From contig CAWGTW010000016.1 in assembly GCA_963825565.1 (NCBI GenBank), forward strand, positions 1-64,000: a DNA stretch of 64,000 nt. Direction: 5' to 3'. The stretch comes from JBFGCT01 sp963825565 (GTDB lineage: Bacteria; Actinomycetota; Acidimicrobiia; Acidimicrobiales; Ilumatobacteraceae). Numbering within the stretch: the stretch's first letter is position 1; every line of letters starts with the position of its first letter. The position numbers and the translations under genes were made by a program. This document shows, in pieces, positions 26,049 through 35,073 of the stretch. The notes under the pieces were generated by a model. It was not told the origin of the DNA. It made no database searches and saw only the letters and a list, made by a program, of their open reading frames with translations.

Positions 26049-28873
26049 GCCACCCGTTCTGCGATGCCGCCGATCTCCGGCGCTACCGCATCGATGCGGA
26101 AGACATCGGCGGCGCGGCGGGCGCCTCGGCTCAGCTCCCGCCTCAGCTCGTCGTCGGTCGCCAGCCTGACGATCGCTTCTGCCAGTGCTCGTACGTCGCG
26201 TCGCGGTACGAGCAGACCGTTCACTCCGTCGATCACGGTGAGCTCACTGCCGCCAGAGCGCGTCGCGACCACGGGGCAGCCGCACGCCATCGCTTCGACG
26301 AGCGGCAGACCGAAGCCCTCCTGATCGGAGGCGAGCACCAGCATGCGCGACGTCTGGAGGATCTCGACGAGGTGGGCCTGGGTGATCTCCCCCAGGAAAC
26401 CGACCCGATCGCCGAGTGCGTGGACCCGTTCGGCGAGCGCCTCCTGCTCCTCCCACGGCGGCCGCGTGCCGATCAGTGTGAGCGTGCCGATCGATCCGTC
26501 GATGTCGAGCGCCCGGCCGTACGCCTCGAGCAGCAGACCGAGGTTCTTCCTCGGGTCGGTCCAGCGGGCCACCGCAACGGTCGTCGGCCCGACCACCGCG
26601 GCAGGGTTCGCTTCGAATCGATCTCCGATCGCGTGCGGGATGATCGTCGTGTCGCTCGCACCCTGGGCGATCGCCCACGAAGCGAGCTCGTCGGACGGGA
26701 CGATGACCGCCGCGACGGTCGCCAACGCCCGACGCTCCTGCGCGGCGACGATGCGCCGCTGCACCCGCCAGAACCAACGGCGCCAGCCGGTCGCCCTCTC
26801 CAGCGCGCTGACGACCTCGTCGTCGTACCTGGTCACGAACTCGACGATCGTGCGGCTACGACGATCGGGCGCGACCGCGAGCGCCCAGAACGACGAACCG
26901 ACACCCAACACGATCACGTCGTGGCCATCGAGCTCGCGGTCGAGGGCGAAGCGCGGGCGGGCGCGGAGAAACGGAAGCTCGGCGAGCCAGCAACCGACGT
27001 GTCGATACGGCCGGTCGTCGAAGGCCTCGTCGGTGACCGTCGGGCCGCGCCACGACCGGGGGGCCAGCAGCCGCATGCTGTTGCGGTCTCGCGAGCTCGT
27101 CGCCAGCGAGATGACCGAGACGGTCCATCCCTGGCGTTCGAGGCAATCCTGGAGGTACGCCGCGACACCCTGGTGCCCTCCCCGCTGGGCGAGATCGACC
27201 GAGACGACCGCAGCGCGACGGCCCTCCGGTCGGTCGCCCGGCCGGAGGTCGGAAGGGTCGGCGGCGGCTGGACCCAACGCGGAGAACAGCCGGAGCACCA
27301 GCGCCGCGAAGATCGCGACCAGTCCGATCCGCACGGAATCGGAGACGATTGCACCGTAGAACCCTTCGTAGGAGACCCCGCGGATCAGTACCGCGCCAAT
27401 CACCATGTTCGTCGCGATCGAGTGCCGACGGCATCGCCGGAACACGCCGAGCGCGCCGAGCCCGATGCCCAGTATCGCCATCCCCAGCAGCACGCCGAGC
27501 GGCCCGAAGTTCCTCAGCAGGTCGGTCATCGGAGTGGGGGCGAAGGAGTTCTCTCCGTTCTCGAAGTAGATCTCCGACAGGGTTCGCGGGTCGGGCGGGT
27601 CCGGTTTGCCCGTCCACAGCAACCGCGGAACCGCGCCGGCGGTGATCGCGTCGATGACGCTGTTGTCGATCCCCGCCACGCGTTCCTCGTCGCGTAGCGA
27701 TCGGTAGCGGGACACGACGACGGCCACCTGCCCGGTGGCCTCGAGCCGGTCGGCCGCGATGTCGAACGCGTCGGGCACCACGAGCGGGCCGCGCAGCAGG
27801 GTTCGGCCCGCCGCATCGAGTGCGAGTTCGAACTGTTCGGTCGGGCTCACCGTTCGCTCGCGTCCTGCCGGGTTCTTCAACGAGCGGAAAGTCGTCGCGA
27901 ACACGATCGACGACGCAACGACGATCGAGCCCACCGCGAGCCAGACCGCAACCCGCCCGGCGCGTGGTCGCCATCCGGCGGCGATCGCACCGAACAGCGC
28001 TGACATCACGGCGATGACGACCGTCGCCCGGCTCGCTCCGAGTGCGATCTCGACGCCGACGGCGCCGATCGAGACGACGGCCGCGGCGCGGACCGACGGT
28101 CGCCGCGGCGCCCCGTCCAGCGTCCACAGCATCGCCACGCCGATGCGCGCCGGGATGGTCACGGTGGCCAGGTAGGCCGGGAGGGCTCCGCTGCGGCCGG
28201 CGCTCGCGACCTGGTAGCCGACCAGCCCGCGTTGGAACGCCCAGTACGTCGCACCCAGACCAGCGATCTGGAGTGCGATCAGACCAACCGCCAAGTGGTG
28301 GGTGGTGAGCCCGATCGACGGGCTGCGGCGGTCGACCCAGTGACCGACCCGCGACGCGATGGCGAGGCGTGACGCGATGGCGAGCGCGACGATGCCGAGC
28401 AGCAGGTAGAGCTGAGCGAGGGGGAGATCGTGCCGGGGGTCGGCGATCAGGGCGAGATAGCCCGGCTGCGCCCAACCCCCCGCGAGCAGGAGTGCACCGA
28501 CGACGGCGAACGGCGCGAAGTAGGTCGCGATCGCGACGACGATCGGGTCGAGCACGTCGTCACGGCGGTCGTCCGGGGCGGTGATGATGATCAACGCCAG
28601 GACGGCGGCGGTGAGCACGATCCACGGGAGCAGGTACGGGTACGGGGTGGACGGGCGGAACCCGATCGCTGTCGCGACGACGGCAACGGCGCCGACGACG
28701 ACCAGTCCGATCAGCGTCCACCAACGGTCCGGTCGACCGAGGACCGCCGATCTGCCCGATGGATCATCGCGCGCACGCTCGGCTTCCAAGTCGCCGACAG
28801 TATCTTCGATTCGTGATGCGCCGCGAGCTGCCACCGTTGATCGATCGGGTCGGCCACCTGGTCGGGTTGGCAC
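26003..28873 (-). CDS. Fusion of a Wzy-like O-antigen polymerase and a GT4 glycosyltransferase
   Basis: A 956-residue protein joining two activities usually encoded separately. Residues about 50-560 form a polytopic membrane region with roughly 12 helices and a large periplasmic loop (about 330-470), typical of Wzy/WaaL-like polymerases. Residues about 570-950 are a complete GT-B domain: VVSVDLAQRGGHQGVAAYLQ, IVPSDELASWAIAQGA, VAVARWTDPRKNLGLLLEAY, LVLASDQEGFGLPLVEAMAC and GVNGLLVPRRDVRALAEAI. There is no stop or frame break between them. The longest start (28873) overlaps the divergent methyltransferase; a TTG at 28789 is an alternative. The fusion could couple side-sugar addition to polymerisation; that role is inference. 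Confidence 0.78.
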   Translation of the reverse strand: MPTRPGGRPDRSTVAARGASRIEDTVGDLEAERARDDPSGRSAVLGRPDRWWTLIGLVVVGAVAVVATAIGFRPSTPYPYLLPWIVLTAAVLALIIITAPDDRRDDVLDPIVVAIATYFAPFAVVGALLLAGGWAQPGYLALIADPRHDLPLAQLYLLLGIVALAIASRLAIASRVGHWVDRRSPSIGLTTHHLAVGLIALQIAGLGATYWAFQRGLVGYQVASAGRSGALPAYLATVTIPARIGVAMLWTLDGAPRRPSVRAAAVVSIGAVGVEIALGASRATVVIAVMSALFGAIAAGWRPRAGRVAVWLAVGSIVVASSIVFATTFRSLKNPAGRERTVSPTEQFELALDAAGRTLLRGPLVVPDAFDIAADRLEATGQVAVVVSRYRSLRDEERVAGIDNSVIDAITAGAVPRLLWTGKPDPPDPRTLSEIYFENGENSFAPTPMTDLLRNFGPLGVLLGMAILGIGLGALGVFRRCRRHSIATNMVIGAVLIRGVSYEGFYGAIVSDSVRIGLVAIFAALVLRLFSALGPAAADPSDLRPGDRPEGRRAAVVSVDLAQRGGHQGVAAYLQDCLERQGWTVSVISLATSSRDRNSMRLLAPRSWRGPTVTDEAFDDRPYRHVGCWLAELPFLRARPRFALDRELDGHDVIVLGVGSSFWALAVAPDRRSRTIVEFVTRYDDEVVSALERATGWRRWFWRVQRRIVAAQERRALATVAAVIVPSDELASWAIAQGASDTTIIPHAIGDRFEANPAAVVGPTTVAVARWTDPRKNLGLLLEAYGRALDIDGSIGTLTLIGTRPPWEEQEALAERVHALGDRVGFLGEITQAHLVEILQTSRMLVLASDQEGFGLPLVEAMACGCPVVATRSGGSELTVIDGVNGLLVPRRDVRALAEAIVRLATDDELRRELSRGARRAADVFRIDAVAPEIGGIAERVAQNASSASLATSVEA

Positions 28874-29511
28874 GTGGTCGACGGGTGCTCCACGTCGGTT
28901 GCACCAACGCGCCCTACACGGCGGCGAGCATCGAGGCCGGAACGTTGCTCCACGATCACCTCGGTGACGTCGCCGACCGGTTGGTCGGGGTCGACACCGA
29001 TGCCGACGGGCTGGAACTCCTCGCCGGGCGCGGTCACGACCAACTGGTCCACGTCCGTGCCGGCCTCGACGAACGGATGGCAGAGATCCCCCCGGTCGAT
29101 CTGATCGTCGCCGGCGAGGTCATCGAGCACGTCGACGATGCCGGCGCGTTCCTCCGATCGTTGCGGGCGTTGATGGTCCGCGATCGTGCGGAGCTCGTGT
29201 TGACGACGGTGAACGCGTACTGCGCATTGCGGGCGGTTCAGTACGCGTGGCCGCGCCGTGGTCCGCTGTCCGAGCCGGTGCATCCCGATCACGTCGCCTA
29301 TTACTCGCTGCGCACCCTCGAGCTCCTGTGCACCCGCCAGGGTCTCGATGTCATCGATCGTGCGTTCTACGACGTCGGTCCCGAGCATCGCGGCGGTCTC
29401 GCCCGACGCCACCTGGTCGTGAACGATGTCATCGTGCGCTGGTTCCCTCAGCTCGCCGACGGAATCGTCGTTCGCTGCCGAGTCCCCGTGGCATCCAACG
29501 TGGAGCTGTGA
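28816..29511 (+). CDS. Class I SAM-dependent methyltransferase
   Basis: A 231-residue methyltransferase: the glycine-rich SAM motif appears as RRVLHVGCTNAPYTA, the acidic post-I position as LVGVDTDADGLELL, and the later block as LIVAGEVIEHVDDAGAFLRS. The typical E/DxGxGxG is degenerate (HVGCTNA), as in several sugar methyltransferases of polysaccharide loci. The ATG at 28816 (or GTG at 28813) gives the most family-like N-terminus. Its last 83 bp overlap the end of the convergent WecA-like gene. Methylation of a sugar in the repeat unit is the likely role, from context only. Confidence 0.75.
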   Translation: MRRELPPLIDRVGHLVGLARGRRVLHVGCTNAPYTAASIEAGTLLHDHLGDVADRLVGVDTDADGLELLAGRGHDQLVHVRAGLDERMAEIPPVDLIVAGEVIEHVDDAGAFLRSLRALMVRDRAELVLTTVNAYCALRAVQYAWPRRGPLSEPVHPDHVAYYSLRTLELLCTRQGLDVIDRAFYDVGPEHRGGLARRHLVVNDVIVRWFPQLADGIVVRCRVPVASNVEL

Positions 29512-30472
29512 GGTAGAGGGTCAACACAGCGATCACGAGCGCGACGCCGGCCGCGACGTCGAGGATCCCACGATCGACGGCGATCGCCGCGGCCCCGCAC
29601 GTTGCCGAGCAGAGCGCGGTGAACCCGGCGATCGGGAGATGCCGCCGTCCTTGCAGAACGAGCCGTTGGTACACGTGCTCGCGGTGGCCTTCGTTCAATT
29701 TCTCACCCCGCGCGACGCGACGGGTGAACGCGGTCGCGGTGTCAGCGGCGTACACGGCGAACGGCGCAGCGGCGACGAGCGGTGGTGTCGTGCGAATCGA
29801 GCACACCACGACGAGGAGGGCGTACGAGGCGCCGATGAAGTACGCGCCTCCATCGCCGAGGAAGACCTTGTTCCGGTAGGCACTCCAATAGAGGAAGCCG
29901 ACGGCCGAACCGACGAGGAGCGCGGCGGGCACGCGAACCAGTTCGTCGTCGTACCCGACGATCAGGAGGTGGATACCGAAGACGATCATGTGCAACCCCG
30001 TGATCGCGGCGATCCCGTCCATGAAGTTGACTGCGTTGCAGCAGCCCACGACCCACACGGTGGCGATGAGCGCGGCGGGGAGCAATGGCCAGGTGCGCAT
30101 CGTGTTCAGCGCGTCGTCGTTGATCATCATGATCGCGACCGCGGCGACCAGCAACTGGGCGAGCAGGCGGGGTGTGGCGGCGAGGTTGTAGCGGTCGTCG
30201 AAGAAGCCGACCGCCGACAGCCCGAGCGACGCACCGAGCGTGACGATCGCCCGACCGTCGAGCCCGAGGCCGATCGCAGCGATCGTGACCACCGTCGTCG
30301 CGACCACGATCCCGGCGCCTCCGCCCCTCGGGATCGTGCCGGTGTGCATCGATCGGTAGTTCGGTTCGTCGACCAGGCCCAGCGCGGCGAGACGGCGGGC
30401 GAGCGGCCAGGTGAGCGCCAGGGTCAGCACCGCGGTCGACAGCGCCGCAACGGCGACGTTGATGGCAGTCAT
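29429..30472 (-). CDS. Polyprenyl-phosphate sugar-1-phosphate transferase (WecA/WbpL family)
   Basis: A 347-residue polytopic enzyme that loads the first sugar-1-phosphate onto undecaprenyl phosphate to start polysaccharide synthesis. All family marks are present: PRGGGAGIV, the Mg-binding VGFFDDRYNL, NAVNFMDGIAAITG, LGDGGAYFIGASYA and the cytoplasmic HREHVYQRLVLQG. About ten helices are expected. It is translationally coupled to the upstream GT2 gene (ATGA overlap). Presence beside a UDP-FucNAc route and a WbpV-like epimerase resembles the WbpL/WbpV arrangement, which suggests a FucNAc or QuiNAc primer. Confidence 0.88.
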   Translation of the reverse strand: MTAINVAVAALSTAVLTLALTWPLARRLAALGLVDEPNYRSMHTGTIPRGGGAGIVVATTVVTIAAIGLGLDGRAIVTLGASLGLSAVGFFDDRYNLAATPRLLAQLLVAAVAIMMINDDALNTMRTWPLLPAALIATVWVVGCCNAVNFMDGIAAITGLHMIVFGIHLLIVGYDDELVRVPAALLVGSAVGFLYWSAYRNKVFLGDGGAYFIGASYALLVVVCSIRTTPPLVAAAPFAVYAADTATAFTRRVARGEKLNEGHREHVYQRLVLQGRRHLPIAGFTALCSATCGAAAIAVDRGILDVAAGVALVIAVLTLYLTAPRWMPRGLGSERRFRRRAEGTSAR

Positions 30473-31377
30473 CGGCGAGGGATCGGTGGATCGGGCCAAC
30501 GCGGCCATGTTCCGATGTGCAGAGCACGCTGGCCGAGCCGTACGCACTGCACGGTGAACGCGGCGATCGCAGCCCGGCGCGAGGGCGCCGAGTGGAGGAC
30601 CGCCCTCCAGTGACGCTGCAGGTTCAACGGATGTGTCCGGTCGAACAACAGTATCCTGACCGCCTCCCGGGGTCCGAGGGTGTGCAGCGCCGGCAACACG
30701 TCGTTGGCCCGGCAGAACACGATTGCGTCGGTCGCAATCACGCAACGCCGGCCGATCCGCTGCATGCGGCGCACCCACTGCACGTCGGCCGCGCCGACCG
30801 GGAAGCGGCGCTCGTCCATCAGGCCGACGGCGCGGACCAGTTCGGTCGGCACCATGAGGCAGTTGCCGACGACCGTCTCCACCTCGAGGTCGCCGGGCGG
30901 GAGATCCTCGACATGCCAGTTCTGCGGGACGTGCCAGCCGCCGTAGCGGACATCGAAGTGCAGCCCGACCTGGAAGACGATCGACGGGTCTTCGTGTCGG
31001 ACGAGCAGCGCACCGATCACCGCGCCCGGGTTCCGGTCGGCGCATCGCAGCAGGTTGACGAACAGCGCAGAGTCGAACTCGGCGTCGTCGTTGGCGGTGA
31101 CGATGAAGTCGGGCGCGTGCCGGAGCGAGGCCTCGATTCCCCGATTCGTTCCTCCTGCGTAGTGCAGCGTGCCGTCGCCCTCGATCACCTCGATCAGCGG
31201 GAACTCGGCACGGATCGCATCGCCCGTCCCGTCGGTCGACCCGTCGTCGACGACGACCACGCGGACGTCGAGCCCGTCCGTGCCGGCGGCGCACAACGAC
31301 CGCAGGCCGGCGAGGGTGGTCTCGCGGCGGTTGTGGACCGGAATGACGACCGAGATCGAGCGAGGCTCAGCGACCAT
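30469..31377 (-). CDS. GT2-family glycosyltransferase (rhamnosyltransferase-like)
   Basis: A 302-residue GT-A transferase: SVVIPVHNRRETTLAGLRSL, VVVDDGSTDGTGDAI (donor site), TANDDAEFD (metal-binding DxD region) and the C-terminal acceptor block MDERRFPVGAADVQWVRRMQ. The pattern is that of the RfbF/WbbL-type rhamnosyl- or deoxyhexosyl-transferases. The ATG at 31377 starts the conserved fold. It is cotranscribed with the initiating transferase, so it may add the second sugar of the repeat unit. Confidence 0.8.
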   Translation of the reverse strand: MVAEPRSISVVIPVHNRRETTLAGLRSLCAAGTDGLDVRVVVVDDGSTDGTGDAIRAEFPLIEVIEGDGTLHYAGGTNRGIEASLRHAPDFIVTANDDAEFDSALFVNLLRCADRNPGAVIGALLVRHEDPSIVFQVGLHFDVRYGGWHVPQNWHVEDLPPGDLEVETVVGNCLMVPTELVRAVGLMDERRFPVGAADVQWVRRMQRIGRRCVIATDAIVFCRANDVLPALHTLGPREAVRILLFDRTHPLNLQRHWRAVLHSAPSRRAAIAAFTVQCVRLGQRALHIGTWPRWPDPPIPRR

Positions 31378-31417
31378 CGGGGGTGATCCTGGGCGCCACG
31401 TGCGCGAGTATCGCACG

Positions 31418-32470
31418 ATGGATCCGGGAGGAGTGCAAATCTCGCCGCGGGCGGCCGAGGGCGCGCCCCGGTGGCTCGTCACCGGGGGAACTGGATCGAT
31501 CGGACCGGCGATCGTCGACGAGTTGTCGGCGTCCGGGGCGCCGGTGCGCGTGCTCACGCGACGCTCGAGCGCTCCGCAGGGCGGGTGGCCATGGGCCGCG
31601 GACGGCGAGGTCGAGGTCGTGGCCGGTGACGCCCGAGATCGCAGAGCGCTGGAATCGGCGATGACCGGCATCACGCATGTCGTGCACGCCGCAGGGCTGG
31701 CGCACCGGCGACCGCGGTCGGCATCGGAGGCGGCCGACCTGGTCGAGAACAACGTCGGCGCAGCGCGCACGACGGCGGACGCGGCGCACGAAGCCGGCGT
31801 GGCCAGGGTGGTGTTCATCTCCTCGGCATCGGTCTACGGGCCGACGAGCGGCGCCGATCGCGACGAGTCGGCGGCTACCGAACCGGACACCTCCTACGGC
31901 CGGTCGAAGCTCGGCTCCGAGCGAGTCATGGGTGCCGTCCTCGGCGATGCACTGACCGTGTTGCGCGTCTGTGCCGTCTACGGATCGCGGCTCGCTGGGC
32001 AGTATCTCCTCCTCGCCCGAGCGGTTCGATCACGCTGGCCGATCCCGGTGCCGAACGGCGTCGGACATTGCCTGATCAGCGATCGCGACCTCGCCCGGCT
32101 GGTCGCGCTGGTTGCCGTCGAGCCTTCGTGTGCCGGGTCGGTGTTCAACGTCTCCGATGGCCGGCGGTACTCGGTCGCCGAGGTCGTCGAAGCGATGCAG
32201 GCCGCATCGAGCGGGCCGCGCCGGTGGACACCGATGGTGCCGCGGCGGGCCGTCCCACCGGTCGAGTTCGTGCTCCGCTGTTCGGGAGGTGCCGAATGGA
32301 CCCGCCGCCAGTACCTCCGAATGGTCGTCGCGTCGGTCATCGACGGCCCGCGACTGGACACGTCTGCGGTGGCGACCGCGTTGCCCGGGTGGAACTGCGC
32401 GCCGCTCGTGGCCGGCTGGAGGTGGGCGCTCGACGGTTCCGGCGCGCCGACTCCCCAGCATGTGGCATGA
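31418..32470 (+). CDS. NAD-dependent epimerase/dehydratase (WbpV-like)
   Basis: A 350-residue extended short-chain dehydrogenase: WLVTGGTGSIGPAIVDEL (NAD site GxxGxxG), HVVHAAGLAHRRP, VFISSASVYGPTSG and the catalytic SYGRSKLGSE (YxxxK) with an upstream Ser. The HAAGLAHR block and location next to a WbpL-type transferase resemble WbpV, which makes UDP-QuiNAc from the 4-keto intermediate. A UDP-glucose 4-epimerase-like role is the alternative. The start at 31418 is the only ATG near the fold. Confidence 0.75.
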   Translation: MDPGGVQISPRAAEGAPRWLVTGGTGSIGPAIVDELSASGAPVRVLTRRSSAPQGGWPWAADGEVEVVAGDARDRRALESAMTGITHVVHAAGLAHRRPRSASEAADLVENNVGAARTTADAAHEAGVARVVFISSASVYGPTSGADRDESAATEPDTSYGRSKLGSERVMGAVLGDALTVLRVCAVYGSRLAGQYLLLARAVRSRWPIPVPNGVGHCLISDRDLARLVALVAVEPSCAGSVFNVSDGRRYSVAEVVEAMQAASSGPRRWTPMVPRRAVPPVEFVLRCSGGAEWTRRQYLRMVVASVIDGPRLDTSAVATALPGWNCAPLVAGWRWALDGSGAPTPQHVA

Positions 32471-32498
32471 TTCGGCAACGACGAGGAAGGACCGATCG

Positions 32499-33476
32499 AT
32501 GAAGCGACGCAAGGCCAAGACGTGCATCGGAGCCCTGGTAGTGCTGCTGTCGGTCCCCGTGTTCGCCGACGTCGTGGCCCACGCGGCCCCGGACTACGAC
32601 TTCGACGGTGACGGCAAGGCCGATGTCACCGCCGTGCGCGACGAGGGCAACCTCCGATGGTGGATCCAGGGTTCGCTGGGCGCCGTCGTGAACCATGTGT
32701 TCGGGCTGTCGGCGACCGACTTCATCGTGCCGGCCGACTACGACGGCGACGGACAGACCGACGTCGCGGTGTGGCGGCCCGGCCCGGTGGGGACCTTCTA
32801 CATCAAGAACAGCAACGGTGGAGCCGTCCGGATCGTCGAGCTCGGAACGAGCGGGGACGATCCGACAGTCGTCGGCGACTGGGACGGTGACGGTTTGGCC
32901 GATCCGGCGGTCTTCCGCCCGGGCGGGCCCGGCGGGCAGAGCGTCTTCCACTTCGTCGGCAGCGACAGCAACCCGGGGAACGACGTCACGTCGATCCCGT
33001 GGGGTACCGGTGACGACTTCGCGTTTCCCGCCGACTACGACGGCGACGGGCAGATGGATGCGGCGATCGTGCGCAACGTCGGCGGCCAGGCGCAGCACTG
33101 GATCCTGCGGAGCCTCGACTCCGGTCTGGTCGTGTTCCCGTTCGGGTTGTGGACCGACACGTTCGTACCGGGCGACTACGACGGCGACGGCTTGGCCGAC
33201 ACGGTGGCCGTGCGCGACAGCGGCGGGCAGCGGGTGTGGTGGCAGCGCCGCTCGACGGGTGGCCTGTCGGTGGTGTGGTTCGGTCTGACCTCCGACGATC
33301 CGATCGCCGGCGACTACGACGGCGACGGGAAGTCCGATGTCGCCGTGTTCCGCCCCGGGCCCGGGGCGCCGACGCAGGCGCAGACCTGGGTGCTGCGCTC
33401 GGCGACGCCGACCGTGACGGTCGCGCCGTTCGGACAATCGCTGGACGTCCCGGCGGGCGGCGCCTTCGTCCGCTGA
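32499..33476 (+). CDS. Secreted FG-GAP/VCBS-repeat protein
   Basis: A 325-residue exported protein with a signal peptide (basic MKRRKAK, hydrophobic core, AHA cleavage near residue 29). Six calcium-binding DxDxDG repeats follow: DYDFDGDGKADV, DYDGDGQTDVAVWRP, DWDGDGLADPAVFRP, DYDGDGQMDAAIV, DYDGDGLADTVAV and DYDGDGKSDVAVFRP. Together they should form a beta-propeller-like surface domain. A GAGGAAGG ribosome-binding site precedes the ATG by 7 bases. No catalytic domain is attached, so adhesion or carbohydrate binding is plausible. It follows the polysaccharide locus without overlap. Confidence 0.85.
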   Translation: MKRRKAKTCIGALVVLLSVPVFADVVAHAAPDYDFDGDGKADVTAVRDEGNLRWWIQGSLGAVVNHVFGLSATDFIVPADYDGDGQTDVAVWRPGPVGTFYIKNSNGGAVRIVELGTSGDDPTVVGDWDGDGLADPAVFRPGGPGGQSVFHFVGSDSNPGNDVTSIPWGTGDDFAFPADYDGDGQMDAAIVRNVGGQAQHWILRSLDSGLVVFPFGLWTDTFVPGDYDGDGLADTVAVRDSGGQRVWWQRRSTGGLSVVWFGLTSDDPIAGDYDGDGKSDVAVFRPGPGAPTQAQTWVLRSATPTVTVAPFGQSLDVPAGGAFVR

Positions 33477-33506
33477 CCGACGTCGGACCCGGACGACCGG
33501 TCGAGC

Positions 33507-34823
33507 TCAGGCTCCCAACCGCCGCACGGTGCCGCCGGGCGGCGTGTCCGTCTCGTCGTCGGACCCCGCGTCGAGGGTGAACAGCTCGCCGTCGACCGCC
33601 AGACCCCGCTGGAGCCGCAGCGCCTCGATCTGGGCCAGCGGCCGTTCGAGTGCCCGTCGCCGCGTGCCGGCGAGCGCCTCGAACTCCTTGTCGACGCCCT
33701 CGAACCGCCTCTTGACCTTGTCGACCTGATCGACGTACTTGCGCCACTGCGTGTTGAACGTGCCGAGGAGTGCCAGGATCTCCTCGCTGGTCTGCTCGAT
33801 CATGAAGTTGTCGAACGCCTGACGGATGACGCCGAGGAACGCGAACAGGGTCAATGGCGAGCACATCACGACCCGTTGGCCCATCGCGTCGTCGAGCAGG
33901 GCGGGGTCGTGCTCGTGGATGAACCCGGTCAGTTGCTCGTTGGGGATGAACAGTAGGACGTAGTCGACCGCCGCACCGGTCCCGTCGGTCGCGTACTCTC
34001 GCTTGGCGAGCTCCTTCACCCGCAGCCGGACGTCGGCGAGGAACCGCTTGAGGTGCGCCTCGCGCTCGGCGCTCGAGCCGGCTTCGAGATACTTCAGGTA
34101 CGACGCCATCGGGAACTTGACGTCCATGTACAGCACATGGTCCTTGGGCATCGGGAACGTGTAGTCGGGTCGGCCCGAGCCGCCCTCGATCTGGGTCTGC
34201 TTGCGGTAGTTGATGTTCTCCTGGAACCCGGCGAGGCGCAGCACGTCCTCCGCCATGCGCTCGCCCCACTGGCCGCGGGCCTGCGGGTTGGCGAGGGCCT
34301 CGCGCAACGATCGGGTCGAGTCGGCGAGCGTGTTGGCGACCTCGACGTGGGCGCGCAGCGAGCTCTCGACCTGGCCGAACTTCTCGGCGCTGGTCTGCCC
34401 GAGCACCGACACCATCTCGGCCAGCTTGCCGAGCTCGTTGCGCATCTCACCGTGGACCTGGTCGAGCCGGGCGTCGATGAGCTCCTTCTTCGAGCTGAGG
34501 TCGGCGGTGAAGCGTTGGTGCACCTGGTTCGCGGCCTGATCGAGCTGGTCGCGCTGGAGGGCCGCGCTGTGCTGCACCGCGGCGTCACGCTCGACGATCG
34601 CCTGCTCGCGCATCTCGCGGATCGCCTGCTGCACCGCATGGTCGATGGTCGCCTGGAGTGCACCGGTCGTCGCCTCGTCGTTGCGCTGGCGCTCGGCGGC
34701 CCCCCGCTCGGCGCGGTGGGTAGCGAAGCGATAGGCCACAGCGCCCGCCAGGAGTGCCGCCGCGAGGGAGACGAGGATGAGCATCGGGACCATGACGTCC
34801 ATGATGGCGGGAGGGTGTGACAC
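33507..34823 (-). CDS. rmuC: DNA recombination protein RmuC
   Basis: A 438-residue RmuC homologue: one N-terminal membrane helix (MLILVSLAAALLAGAVAYRF), a long coiled coil (about residues 45-160), then the RmuC nuclease-like core with ANPQARGQWGERMAEDVLR, GRPDYTFPMPKDHVLYMDVK and LFIPNEQLTGFIHEHDP. RmuC limits inversion at short inverted repeats and has a restriction-endonuclease-like fold. The first ATG (34823) or the one at residue 8 (34802) may be used; the latter begins the membrane helix directly. It is convergent with the FG-GAP gene. Confidence 0.9.
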   Translation of the reverse strand: MSHPPAIMDVMVPMLILVSLAAALLAGAVAYRFATHRAERGAAERQRNDEATTGALQATIDHAVQQAIREMREQAIVERDAAVQHSAALQRDQLDQAANQVHQRFTADLSSKKELIDARLDQVHGEMRNELGKLAEMVSVLGQTSAEKFGQVESSLRAHVEVANTLADSTRSLREALANPQARGQWGERMAEDVLRLAGFQENINYRKQTQIEGGSGRPDYTFPMPKDHVLYMDVKFPMASYLKYLEAGSSAEREAHLKRFLADVRLRVKELAKREYATDGTGAAVDYVLLFIPNEQLTGFIHEHDPALLDDAMGQRVVMCSPLTLFAFLGVIRQAFDNFMIEQTSEEILALLGTFNTQWRKYVDQVDKVKRRFEGVDKEFEALAGTRRRALERPLAQIEALRLQRGLAVDGELFTLDAGSDDETDTPPGGTVRRLGA

Positions 34824-35073
34824 CGACCGCGGATGCCTACCCGCTGTGCACGGCCGCGCCCGCCGCGCCCGCCCGCGTGCCGCCCGCCGGCGTGCCGCCC
34901 GCCGCGCCTGCCCGCGTGCATCGTGTCCGACTGTTGCGATCCGGTCACCGAGCGTGAGATCCCGGAACGCACAACGTGTGCGCGACCGTCGGCCGACCCG
35001 AAATCGCTGGTGGAACGCCTCTCGAACGCATCTTCATCTCAAGTTGACGGAACTCAAACCCGAAAACTCAACC
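34824..35073. promoter_or_regulatory. Upstream region of the GGDEF-EAL gene with a candidate sigma-28/WhiG-like promoter
   Basis: The left part (about 34855-34920) is a low-complexity GC block with repeated GCGTGCCGCCCGCC words. At its right end TCAA (35039-35042), a 16-base spacer and CCCGAAAA (35059-35066) resemble the FliA/WhiG consensus TAAA...GCCGATAA, matching six of eight bases in the -10. Transcription would begin at or next to the ATG at 35074. A motility or development sigma factor driving a c-di-GMP gene would make sense, but the match is by eye only. Confidence 0.3.
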
